A program made the position numbers and the translations under genes. From Syntrophomonadaceae bacterium (GTDB lineage: Bacteria > Bacillota > Dethiobacteria > DTU022): DNA of 5,362 bases. The notes under the pieces are model-generated. The model had not been told where the DNA came from and did no database searches. It saw only the letters and a list, made by a program, of their open reading frames with translations. Each line of letters starts with the position of its first letter. Positions within the stretch are counted from its first letter, which is position 1. The stretch covers positions 1-5,362 of the forward strand of contig SLQM01000254.1 of the NCBI GenBank assembly GCA_007131435.1, given 5' to 3'. Shown here one piece after another: positions 1-5,362 of this stretch.

Positions 1-273
1 CATTTCTGTCAAGAGGATTGCGGCCATAATGCTGGCCTGGATGTCAGTGCCAATAGCCAGGACAACGGCATCAAAATCCCTGACCCCGATGGCCTTTATA
101 GAGCTCTCAGAGGTGGCATCTGCAGCAACTGCATCTGTAACCTCGCTGCTGATTTCCTGGATTAAGACCTCATCCTTATCAACTACCATTACATCATGAC
201 CTGCTTCATTAAGAATGTGTGCAACACTTTTACCAAATCGGCCGGCACCGATTACCAAGAAGGATTTTTTCAA
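1..273 (-). CDS. ktrA: KtrA-type potassium uptake regulatory subunit, N-terminal part (cut by window edge)
   Basis: This is the cytoplasmic RCK subunit of a Ktr potassium transporter. In this family an octameric ring binds nucleotides (NAD(H), ATP/ADP) and gates the KtrB pore. The 91 visible residues form most of a Rossmann-type RCK_N domain. They contain the dinucleotide-binding loop GAGRFG (residues 9-14), the acidic residue ending strand 2 (D32 in VVDKD), an AADATSE segment near 50-56, and a hydrophobic strand with AIGTD near 73-77. KtrA proteins are usually about 220 residues, so the end of RCK_N and the RCK_C domain lie beyond the edge. I place the start at the TTG at 273, because GGAGG (286-282) sits 8 bases upstream and the protein then opens with KKSFLVIGAG, as in the family. 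The in-frame ATG at 288 contains that Shine-Dalgarno site and has none of its own. The gene follows ktrB by 28 bases, so an operon is likely. TrkA is the nearest alternative, but the TrkH-like partner is of KtrB type. Confidence 0.9.
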   Translation of the reverse strand, partial: MKKSFLVIGAGRFGKSVAHILNEAGHDVMVVDKDEVLIQEISSEVTDAVAADATSESSIKAIGVRDFDAVVLAIGTDIQASIMAAILLTEM

Positions 274-281
274 TTGATTAA

Positions 282-286
282 CCTCC
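282..286 (-). promoter_or_regulatory. Shine-Dalgarno site of ktrA (decides a TTG start)
   Basis: Reading on the minus strand, GGAGG lies 8 bases before the TTG at 273. It overlaps the only in-frame ATG (288-286), which therefore is unlikely to be the initiator. The resulting N-terminus, MKKSFLVIGAG, matches the usual short lead-in to the KtrA Rossmann fold. Confidence 0.75.
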
Positions 287-301
287 ATCAGGTACAAATT
301 T

Positions 302-1636
302 CTATCCTATTAAAACATGTTCTTCCGGGTAGTGCAAAACCGCTGCCTGCTTACGCCTGGCCAGGGCAAACATCAGGGTAAGCGGGCCAATCCTGCCACC
401 GAACATGGTAAAGATCAGGGCTGCTTTACTGGCACTGCTAAGTTCAGGGGTAATGCCCCTGCTTAAACCAACTGTGCCAAAGGCTGAAAAAGCCTCGAAA
501 AGCAGGGAACTGAATTCATGTTCTTCAAAAATGGTCATTACAAAAGTAGTTATAAATACAAGGCTGACGGCTGCCGTAATAATTGAAACTGCTTTCATAA
601 CCTGGGTGAAGGAGAAAACCCGGGAAAATATTACCGGTTCCTGGCGTCCCCGAACCATGTTGATCAAGGTAAAAAATACTATGCCAAAGGTCGTGGTTTT
701 AATGCCACCACCGGTTGAAGTAGGTGAAGCCCCGATGAACATCAAAACCATGATGATTAGTATAGTCGGGTAAGTTAACGCTGACGTATCAAGAACATTA
801 AAGCCTGCTGTTCGGGGCGTTGCCGCGGTAAAAAGTGCTGTAAAGATCTTGCCTCCCAGTGGAAGGTGGCCCATTGTGGCCGGGTTGCTGTACTCCAGTG
901 ATAAAACCAGGATTGTGCTGCCAATCAGCAGCGCAGAAGATATGATTAAAACCAGGCGACTGTGAAGGGAAAGGCGTTCTTTGAATCTTAAATGCCTTAC
1001 TAATTCAAGAATAACTGTAAAGCCAAGACCACCTATGATGAAAAGGACCATAATTGTGCCATTAACCAGGTAGTCAGTAGGGAAATTGGAGAGGCTGTCG
1101 AAGCTGCCAAACAGGTCAAACCCGGCATTGCCAAATGCTGATATGGAGTGGAATAATGAGAAAAACAGGCCGCGCCCAAAACCGAACTGGGGGTAAAATC
1201 GAAACAGCATGAACAGTGTGCCGATCAGGATAAACAGCAGTGCCATTTTAACCACGGTCAGCACCAGCCTGAGCAGGCCGGCAATTGATTCCTGGTTTAA
1301 AGCTTCCTTCACCAGCAGGCGGTCACTTAAGCTGATTTTTTTACCGAGGAAGATAAAAATTAAGGTAGCCATGGTCATAAAGCCGAGGGAACCGCAAAAA
1401 ATCAGCAACATGATCACTGCTTGTCCCAGCGGAGTAAAGAAAGTGCCCGTATCGACAACTACCAGGCCGGTCACACATACCGCAGAAGTAGCTGTAAATA
1501 GGGCGTCGATATAAGTTATGCTGTTATCTTCTGTCATTGGGGGCAGCATAAGCAAAGCAGAACCGCTTAAAATAAGTCCTATAAAACCCAGGGCCAGAAT
1601 TCGTGCAGGGTTTAGAACTTTTGGTTTTCCTGACAC
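302..1636 (-). CDS. ktrB: KtrB-type potassium-translocating membrane subunit (TrkH/KtrB superfamily)
   Basis: This is an integral-membrane K+ channel-like transporter, working as a dimer on a KtrA ring; in Bacillus the Ktr system is Na+-dependent. Counting from GTG at 1636 gives 444 residues, the usual KtrB length. All four M1-P-M2 repeats are visible with their filter loops: TSAVCVTGL (about 50-58), SAFGNAGFD (166-174), TPRTAGFN (273-280) and FSAFGTVGLS (383-392), each with the filter glycine. The intramembrane gate loop between the third P-loop and the fourth repeat is present as ASPTSTGGGIKTTT (303-316). The C-terminus has the characteristic GGRIGPLTL followed by YPEEHVLIG. I choose the GTG start because GGAG (1649-1646) lies 9 bases upstream and KPKVLNPARILALG then begins the protein, as in homologues. 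The frame stays open to a TTG at 1729 and an ATG at 1645, but both have Shine-Dalgarno-like bases directly abutting the start, and the extra 31 residues look non-conserved. Nothing appears truncated. Confidence 0.93.
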   Translation of the reverse strand: MSGKPKVLNPARILALGFIGLILSGSALLMLPPMTEDNSITYIDALFTATSAVCVTGLVVVDTGTFFTPLGQAVIMLLIFCGSLGFMTMATLIFIFLGKKISLSDRLLVKEALNQESIAGLLRLVLTVVKMALLFILIGTLFMLFRFYPQFGFGRGLFFSLFHSISAFGNAGFDLFGSFDSLSNFPTDYLVNGTIMVLFIIGGLGFTVILELVRHLRFKERLSLHSRLVLIISSALLIGSTILVLSLEYSNPATMGHLPLGGKIFTALFTAATPRTAGFNVLDTSALTYPTILIIMVLMFIGASPTSTGGGIKTTTFGIVFFTLINMVRGRQEPVIFSRVFSFTQVMKAVSIITAAVSLVFITTFVMTIFEEHEFSSLLFEAFSAFGTVGLSRGITPELSSASKAALIFTMFGGRIGPLTLMFALARRKQAAVLHYPEEHVLIG

Positions 1637-1645
1637 ACAATTCAT

Positions 1646-1649
1646 CTCC
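1646..1649 (-). promoter_or_regulatory. Shine-Dalgarno site of ktrB (supports a GTG start)
   Basis: GGAG on the minus strand is followed directly by an in-frame ATG (1645) and, 9 bases later, by an in-frame GTG (1636). Zero spacing makes the ATG improbable, so the GTG is preferred. The difference is only three residues (M-N-C), so the choice does not change the membrane topology. Confidence 0.55.
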
Positions 1650-1784
1650 AGATATATAGTCTTTGGACTTAAATGAAAATTTAAATCCCCTATGGTTAGT
1701 ATCCTACTCCTGTTTGCCTGTTTATTCAACCTTTTTGCTGTACTATTTTGATATTTTAGACCTCGCTATCTTTGTTAATACAGT

Positions 1785-1813
1785 ATAATAAACTTAACTT
1801 TAAATGATGTTAA
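1785..1813 (-). promoter_or_regulatory. Candidate sigma-A promoter for ktrB-ktrA
   Basis: On the minus strand, TTAACA (1813-1808, five of six matches to the -35 consensus) is followed by a 17-base spacer and TATTAT (1790-1785, five of six for the -10). Transcription would start near 1778, leaving a leader of about 140 bases before the ktrB GTG. The overlapping TATACT (1787-1782) would need a 20-base spacer and is less likely. Confidence 0.55.
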
Positions 1814-1814
1814 G
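1793..1814. repeat. Inverted repeat over the ktrB promoter (possible operator)
   Basis: CTTAAC (1793-1798) and GTTAAG (1809-1814) are perfect inverted 6-base arms separated by 10 bases. Their centres are 16 bases apart, about one and a half helical turns. One arm covers the ktrB -35 element and the other lies in the promoter spacer. A dimeric repressor bound here would block ktrB transcription. The arms are AT-rich and short, so chance occurrence is quite possible. Confidence 0.3.
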
Positions 1815-1937
1815 GGGGGTTCGGTTTCTTAATGAAAAAGTTCACGCTATCTTCAGCTTGTTTATGAAACTTCCCTCGATTAATGCAGGCTTATAAAGCT
1901 CATAGTTAAACTTAATTCGTGTATAGACAGATCAGAT

Positions 1938-1966
1938 TTCAAAAGTGATGATTATCAAGATATAAT
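1938..1966 (+). promoter_or_regulatory. Candidate sigma-A promoter for the methyltransferase-like gene
   Basis: A perfect TATAAT (1961-1966) lies 17 bases after TTCAAA (1938-1943), which matches the -35 consensus at four of six positions. The predicted start near 1973 leaves a short leader of about 44 bases carrying the ribosome-binding site. No gene lies upstream on this strand within the window, so the gene is probably transcribed alone from here. Confidence 0.6.
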
Positions 1967-2001
1967 AATCTATAGCAACCCTGTAAGGAGATCGAGGTTG
2001 T

Positions 2002-2009
2002 GGGGGAGG
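2002..2009 (+). promoter_or_regulatory. Shine-Dalgarno site of the methyltransferase-like gene
   Basis: GGGGGAGG is followed after 7 bases by the ATG at 2017. The frame could also begin at the TTG at 2014, but with only 4 bases of spacing. An ATG at 2029 would be 19 bases away. The ATG at 2017 is therefore preferred. Confidence 0.8.
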
Positions 2010-2016
2010 TTAATTG

Positions 2017-3276
2017 ATGGCCTATGGTATGACGTCCCGTGAAAGGATAAGGGCCGCCTTTGAGTTTCGTGAAGGCGACAGGATGCCCATCGATTTTTCT
2101 GCCACCCATAACAGCGGGATCAATGTGCAGGCTTACAATCGCCTGAAAAAACACCTGGGAATTGACACTACAACCTACATGCGCGATCCCATCCCCATGC
2201 TTGCATCGCCTGATCTTGAAGAAGGGCTAAAAGTTTTTCAAATGATGGGCGGTGACCTTTTGCCCCTGCCCCGCCACAGGGTTTTTGGCGTTCCCGCTGC
2301 TGATTGGCAGGAATGGAAACTAAGGGATGGGACTACCTGCATGGTTCCCGGTGGTTTCCAGCCGGAAGAAAAAGAAGATGGCACCCTTGAACTGACTTTG
2401 CTCAACGGGCTTGCAGTATTAAGCATGCCTGCCCGCGGCCACCATTTTAACCTGGTAAGCAGGCCGCTGGGGATGATAGAAAATGTAGGGCAGCTGCAAA
2501 ACATCCTTCCCATGCTGCGCCAAAGCGGAGCTTTTTCTATCTCTGATGAAGAGCTGGCTGTTCTTCAGTCCAATGCCCGCAGCTTAAGTGAGAAGTATAA
2601 TTACCCGCTGGTTGCAACGGGCGGACCGCTTTTCTTTTCCCTCTACCAGATCGGCCAGGAACTGTTCGGTTATGAAAAGTTTTTTACATTCATGGGATCA
2701 GATCCTGAACTTATGCACTGCTGGCTGGAGTTTCTCACTTCCACCAGCATTAAAAGGCTTGGAAAATACCTGCAGGTTTTAGGGCCATACATAGATGTGA
2801 TCATGATGGGCGATGATTATGGCCTGCAAACCTCACTGCAGATGTCCCCGGAAATGTTCCGCAGGCTTTTCAAACCTTACCTGGAACGGGTCTGTACTGC
2901 TGTAAAGGGATTTGCTCCCGGTATAAAGATACTTCTGCATTCCTGCGGAAGCGTGGCCCCTATTATCCCCGATTTCATCGATGTTGGAATAGACGCTCTT
3001 AACCCTGTCCAGATTACGGCGGCAGGCATGGATCCTGCCTGGTTGAAGAAGGAGTTCGGCAGGGAAATTGTATTCTGGGGCGGAGGTGTACGCACCCAGA
3101 GCACGCTGGTAAATGGAACGGTTGAAGAAGTAGCTGCCGAAGTGCGTGAGCTAATTAAGATATTTAAGCCGGGTGGAGGCTATATCTTCTGTCCCATCCA
3201 CGATATCCAGGAAGAGGTGCCGCCGGAAAAAGTGCTGGCCATTTTTGATACAGCGAAAAAATTCTCTCACTATTAA
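2017..3276 (+). CDS. UroD-superfamily protein, methylcobamide:thiol methyltransferase-like (MtaA/CmuA type)
   Basis: This is a 419-residue cytoplasmic TIM-barrel protein of the uroporphyrinogen decarboxylase superfamily. Characterised members of this branch (MtaA, MtbA, CmuA) move a methyl group between a corrinoid protein and a thiol or folate acceptor, using a zinc-bound thiolate. The N-terminus MTSRERIRAAFEFREGDRMPID is the standard opening of this group. GDDYGLQ (265-271) with MSPEMFRRLFKPY follows mid-protein. The zinc motif HSC (H308, C310) is followed 82 residues later by C392 in GGGYIFCPIHDIQ, which completes an HxC...C set. The segments DALNPVQ and VFWGGGVRTQ are also typical. The RQAGRY active-site loop of the haem enzyme HemE is absent, so haem synthesis is unlikely. 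It appears to be a single-gene transcript, flanked by the divergent ktrB and convergent with the dehydrogenase gene. No corrinoid-protein or substrate methyltransferase gene lies in the window, so the methyl donor and acceptor are unknown. The family call is firm; the reaction is inferred. Confidence 0.88.
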   Translation: MAYGMTSRERIRAAFEFREGDRMPIDFSATHNSGINVQAYNRLKKHLGIDTTTYMRDPIPMLASPDLEEGLKVFQMMGGDLLPLPRHRVFGVPAADWQEWKLRDGTTCMVPGGFQPEEKEDGTLELTLLNGLAVLSMPARGHHFNLVSRPLGMIENVGQLQNILPMLRQSGAFSISDEELAVLQSNARSLSEKYNYPLVATGGPLFFSLYQIGQELFGYEKFFTFMGSDPELMHCWLEFLTSTSIKRLGKYLQVLGPYIDVIMMGDDYGLQTSLQMSPEMFRRLFKPYLERVCTAVKGFAPGIKILLHSCGSVAPIIPDFIDVGIDALNPVQITAAGMDPAWLKKEFGREIVFWGGGVRTQSTLVNGTVEEVAAEVRELIKIFKPGGGYIFCPIHDIQEEVPPEKVLAIFDTAKKFSHY

Positions 3277-3293
3277 GAGTCTAAATAAGTGAG
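3266..3293 (+). other. Weak hairpin at the end of the methyltransferase-like gene
   Basis: CTCACTATT (3266-3274) can pair with AATAAGTGAG (3284-3293) with one bulged base and a 9-base loop, overlapping the stop codon. A second small repeat, AGGAT/ATCCT (3292-3306), follows it. There is no T-tract afterwards, so this is not a typical intrinsic terminator. Confidence 0.25.
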
Positions 3294-3352
3294 GATAGTT
3301 AATCCTGTAACCGGCTTTACCGCAGGCAATGGCAATGCTGCAGTTTTGTGTG

Positions 3353-3389
3353 TTGGCCATATATCAATCTGAAACTGATAATTTGCCAA
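3353..3389. terminator. Imperfect hairpin between convergent genes (weak bidirectional terminator candidate)
   Basis: Arms at 3353-3366 and 3376-3389 pair at 11 of 14 positions around a 9-base loop. A TTGGC/GCCAA base is separated from a TATCA/TGATA top by an internal loop of three mismatches and one pair. It sits in the 133-base gap where the two transcripts meet. Neither strand has a run of T after it, so any termination would be weak or factor-dependent. Confidence 0.25.
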
Positions 3390-3409
3390 CTAGATTTAAA
3401 ACGGTTAGG

Positions 3410-4414
3410 TTAAAACTGGATGAGGGTTTTTATACTGCTTCCTGATGGATGATGAAAAGCTTCAGCAACTTCTTCGAGCGGGATAACGCCGGTAATCAGC
3501 GGGGACAGATCGATTAGCCCGTCAGCAATCAATTTTGCTGCCGCTCTGAACTCACTGCCCCTTTTCCCGAACGCGCTTATGATATCAATTTCCTGGGTAA
3601 CAAGGCTCAGGAAATTTAACTCTACCGGCTGGTAGCAGATACTGAGGATTACCGCTTTTCCACCTGCTTCGGCCCGGCTGCAGGCCTCCTGGATCGTTTC
3701 AGGTAAACCGGCGCACTCGAATACCAGGTTGACACCCTGGTTGCCAGTCAGGGTTGAGATTTCCCGGTCCGGGTTTTTCTGCCCGGGATTTAGAATAGCG
3801 CTTGCCCCTAACTTAGTTGCAATGGCTTGCCTTTCAGGGTTTGTTTCAAAAATGATAACATTTTTAATCCCCCGCTGTTTTAGAAGGGCTAGCAGGGTAA
3901 GGCCGATGGTGCCCGCCCCGATGATCAGGATCCTGTCGGAGGGATTTACATTTACCTTATTGACTGCATGCAGGGCTACGCTTAGCGGTTCTGTTAGCAC
4001 CAGCTGCTCAAGCGGCGCCTGCTTTGATAGTTTTACCAGGTCTTTTGCCGGAAAAACAGCATATTCGGCCATGGTCCCGTGATCTGTGATGCCCAGCCTG
4101 CGCACCTCGCGGCATAGATTATCGCGGCTGCTGGTGCAGGCACTGCAGCTGCCGCAGGAAATAATATTGTTGCCTGTAACAGGGTCTCCTTTCGACCAGC
4201 CTGCGCAGTCTTTTCCAATCTCTTCAATAATACCCGAGAATTCGTGGCCGATGGTTGTTGCCGGATCTAAAAAGCCGGTTTCGAAGGCATGCAGGTCGGA
4301 GCCGCATATACCGCAGTATTTGATTTTAACCAGGATCTCACCTGCTGCCGGTTTTGGAACAGGCTTTTCTACAATTTCCAGGTTTCCGGGGCCGGTTATA
4401 ACAACTGCTTTCAA
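3410..4414 (-). CDS. Zinc-dependent medium-chain dehydrogenase (threonine/polyol dehydrogenase-like)
   Basis: This 334-residue cytoplasmic NAD(P)-dependent oxidoreductase belongs to the zinc alcohol dehydrogenase (MDR) family, which interconverts alcohols and aldehydes or ketones. The GroES-like N-terminal domain has the catalytic zinc site: C37 in CGICGSDLH, H57-E58 in IGHEFSG, and the TEPLSVALHAV segment at 141-151, whose glutamate is typical of sorbitol, butanediol and threonine dehydrogenases. The structural zinc lobe has all four cysteines (C87, C90, C93, C101). The Rossmann fold shows GAGTIG (166-171), with E190 ending strand 2, which favours NAD+ over NADP+. Family length is usually 340-350, so this is complete but compact. 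The start is a TTG, chosen because AAAGGTGG lies 7 bases before it and the protein then begins MKAVVITGPG, as in homologues. It follows the carrier gene by 27 bases and is probably cotranscribed. The substrate is not readable; 2,3-butanediol, a polyol, a sugar phosphate or threonine are all possible. Confidence 0.9.
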   Translation of the reverse strand: MKAVVITGPGNLEIVEKPVPKPAAGEILVKIKYCGICGSDLHAFETGFLDPATTIGHEFSGIIEEIGKDCAGWSKGDPVTGNNIISCGSCSACTSSRDNLCREVRRLGITDHGTMAEYAVFPAKDLVKLSKQAPLEQLVLTEPLSVALHAVNKVNVNPSDRILIIGAGTIGLTLLALLKQRGIKNVIIFETNPERQAIATKLGASAILNPGQKNPDREISTLTGNQGVNLVFECAGLPETIQEACSRAEAGGKAVILSICYQPVELNFLSLVTQEIDIISAFGKRGSEFRAAAKLIADGLIDLSPLITGVIPLEEVAEAFHHPSGSSIKTLIQF

Positions 4415-4421
4415 TGCTGTT

Positions 4422-4429
4422 CCACCTTT
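4422..4429 (-). promoter_or_regulatory. Shine-Dalgarno site of the dehydrogenase gene (TTG start)
   Basis: AAAGGTGG on the minus strand precedes the TTG at 4414 by 7 bases. The next in-frame ATG is far inside the conserved domain, so the TTG start is well supported. Confidence 0.75.
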
Positions 4430-4441
4430 ATAGTTTAATAG

Positions 4442-5362
4442 TTAAAAGCTGCGGGGGCCAATAAATTTAAACAGTTTCAGCAGGATAAAGGCAAAAAGCA
4501 TCGCCCCTGCATAGATCATAACTACAGTTTCAACACTCCAGCCCCACCACAGGGGCGCGTGCATCAGCAGCATATAGCCTAGAACGAAAGGAGAGGCAAA
4601 AAGGGCCTGTATGCCAAGCTCTAAACCGACGGGAGTTTCAAATTCCGGGTCTGTTATCCTTAGCAGGAGCAGCCCTACAGATGCAGTTCCTGTTGTAATG
4701 CCGTAGACCCCCACCGTTCTTTCAAAGCTGTATTCCTGGGTTCTTCTGCCAAGATAGATAACCACAAGTGTGGTTAATATGCCGCTGGCCAGGCCGATGA
4801 CCATGATTGGAACAATATATTCCCAGACGATAACAACCTGGATGGCCATTATGGTTGCTACGATCAGGAAGTCGACGGACCAACCGGTTATCCTGCGCTG
4901 AACACCCGGGTCTAAAAGGTGGCCGAGGCCTATCCTGTTGATGATGAATTTCAGCAACAGGGCGATGATGATGCCGAAAAAGAAGAAAAAGGCCCAGAGG
5001 CTTTTGGCAACTTCTTCAGAGATCAGCGTTCCAATGGCCAGCATCATCAGGTAGGTGAGGATATAAACCAGCCCGACAAGGGCGGCATGGAAAGCCAGGG
5101 TGTCAATGTTGCCCGAGTGGGTTGTCAGTTCGCCGGCAGTTTCCTTTTTCGAACCCTTCTGCATGATGCCCCTTAGAATATCCAGGGATAGGCTTTTGGG
5201 TGCCCTGGTGGAATAGCCTTTCCTTATTCCCCAGTTAACCAGGGGGACGCCGACAAAGAAAGCGAAGGCGAAACCTAAAACTGCAAAGGAAAGGCCCAAA
5301 GTAGCTGCATTGGCGAAGCCAAAATCTTCCCAGACTTTTCCCACGGATAAAGCCTGCCCGGG
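4442..5362 (-). CDS. ESS-family sodium:glutamate symporter-like carrier, C-terminal part (cut by window edge)
   Basis: This is an inner-membrane secondary carrier of the GltS (Glt_symporter) family; characterised members import glutamate with Na+. The frame is open from the right edge, so the 306 visible residues are the C-terminal part of a protein usually 400-460 long. The GTG at 5344 is internal and not a true start. The fragment opens with PGQAL, apparently the tail of the glycine-rich re-entrant loop of the first half. Hydrophobic segments follow near 20-44, 87-112, 121-141, 161-180, 183-205, 246-266 and 276-298. A basic, polar cytoplasmic-looking stretch lies at 46-82. The second-half signature is clear: ITGWSVDFL (158-166), GITTGTASVGLLLLR (221-235), then ITDPEFETPV. 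The stop is 27 bases before the dehydrogenase start, so the two genes likely share a transcript. Family assignment is good; glutamate as substrate is only presumed, and the dehydrogenase neighbour hints at something else. Confidence 0.85.
   Translation of the reverse strand, partial: PGQALSVGKVWEDFGFANAATLGLSFAVLGFAFAFFVGVPLVNWGIRKGYSTRAPKSLSLDILRGIMQKGSKKETAGELTTHSGNIDTLAFHAALVGLVYILTYLMMLAIGTLISEEVAKSLWAFFFFFGIIIALLLKFIINRIGLGHLLDPGVQRRITGWSVDFLIVATIMAIQVVIVWEYIVPIMVIGLASGILTTLVVIYLGRRTQEYSFERTVGVYGITTGTASVGLLLLRITDPEFETPVGLELGIQALFASPFVLGYMLLMHAPLWWGWSVETVVMIYAGAMLFAFILLKLFKFIGPRSF

Larger units (their letters stand above)
1637..2016. other. Divergent intergenic region between ktrB and the methyltransferase-like gene
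   Basis: This is about 380 bases of AT-rich, apparently non-coding DNA. It holds a minus-strand promoter for ktrB (1785-1813) with an inverted repeat over it, and a plus-strand promoter near 1938-1966. The predicted ktrB leader is roughly 140 bases long, from about 1778 to 1637. I looked in it for the conserved blocks of the ydaO-type c-di-AMP riboswitch, which controls ktr genes in Bacillus, and did not see them. The middle part, about 1815-1935, contains only an 11-codon reading frame at 1832 and a tiny GCTT-ATA-AAGC hairpin near 1889-1900, neither of which I can assign. Confidence 0.6.

Noticed and set aside
405..773. Long plus-strand open frame opposite ktrB, with others at 1209-1514, 3729-4082 and 4086-4433
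   Set aside because: These lie antisense to strongly conserved genes. Their translations lack recognisable domains or good ribosome-binding sites and are explained as shadow frames.
1637..1729. N-terminal extension of ktrB to a TTG at 1729
   Set aside because: The Shine-Dalgarno-like AAAAAGG directly abuts the TTG with no spacing. The 31 extra residues lack any family feature, and the shorter form has the normal KtrB length.
1784..1789. Perfect TATAAT on the plus strand
   Set aside because: No -35-like hexamer lies at 16-18 bases upstream and there is no extended -10 TG. It is largely the reverse complement of the ktrB -10 region.
1637..1830. c-di-AMP (ydaO-type) riboswitch in the ktrB leader
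   Set aside because: The conserved blocks of that riboswitch are not recognisable in the minus-strand leader. A covariance-model search would settle it.
1832..1867. Eleven-codon plus-strand frame beginning MKKFTLSS
   Set aside because: A GGGGGG run upstream is about 12 bases away and no convincing plus-strand promoter precedes it. The frame is too short to distinguish from chance.
2017..3276. HemE (uroporphyrinogen decarboxylase of haem synthesis)
   Set aside because: The N-terminal RQAGRY-type substrate-binding loop is absent. The protein instead shows the HxC zinc motif and C-terminal features of the methyltransferase branch.
3325..3336. Tandem GGCAAT repeat in the convergent gap
   Set aside because: Only two copies of six bases are present, with no further structure, so chance is the simplest explanation.

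Overview
The window looks like ordinary chromosome from an anaerobic, low- to mid-GC member of the Bacillota (clostridia / Syntrophomonas / Desulfotomaculum-like). This placement is an inference. It rests on strong GGAGG-type Shine-Dalgarno sites, frequent TTG/GTG starts, a KtrB-KtrA potassium system, a corrinoid-methyltransferase-type UroD-family protein, and sigma-A-like promoters with good -10 boxes. Nothing indicates phage, transposon, CRISPR or a structural RNA gene.

Layout. On the minus strand at the left are ktrB (302-1636) and, downstream of it, the first 91 codons of ktrA (273 to the window edge). Together they form a two-gene potassium uptake operon: KtrB is the membrane pore and KtrA the nucleotide-binding gating ring. 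A non-coding region of about 380 bases (1637-2016) separates ktrB from a divergent plus-strand gene. It carries a good candidate promoter for each side, and an inverted repeat overlies the ktrB promoter. The plus-strand gene (2017-3276) encodes a UroD-superfamily protein of the methylcobamide:thiol methyltransferase type. It has an intact HxC...C zinc-ligand set and no corrinoid protein gene next to it inside the window.

After a 133-base convergent gap, a second minus-strand operon runs in from the right edge. It consists of the C-terminal 306 residues of an ESS-family (sodium:glutamate symporter-like) carrier (4442-5362) followed 27 bases later by a zinc-dependent medium-chain dehydrogenase (3410-4414). 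The short gap suggests that the carrier imports a substrate or precursor for the dehydrogenase, but the substrate cannot be read from the sequence.

The three genes on the minus strand whose starts are visible all appear to use non-ATG starts (TTG, GTG, TTG) placed 7-9 bases after clear Shine-Dalgarno sites. I see no clearly novel system. The most useful leads are the orphan methyltransferase-like gene, the carrier-dehydrogenase pair, and the possible operator in the divergent intergenic region.
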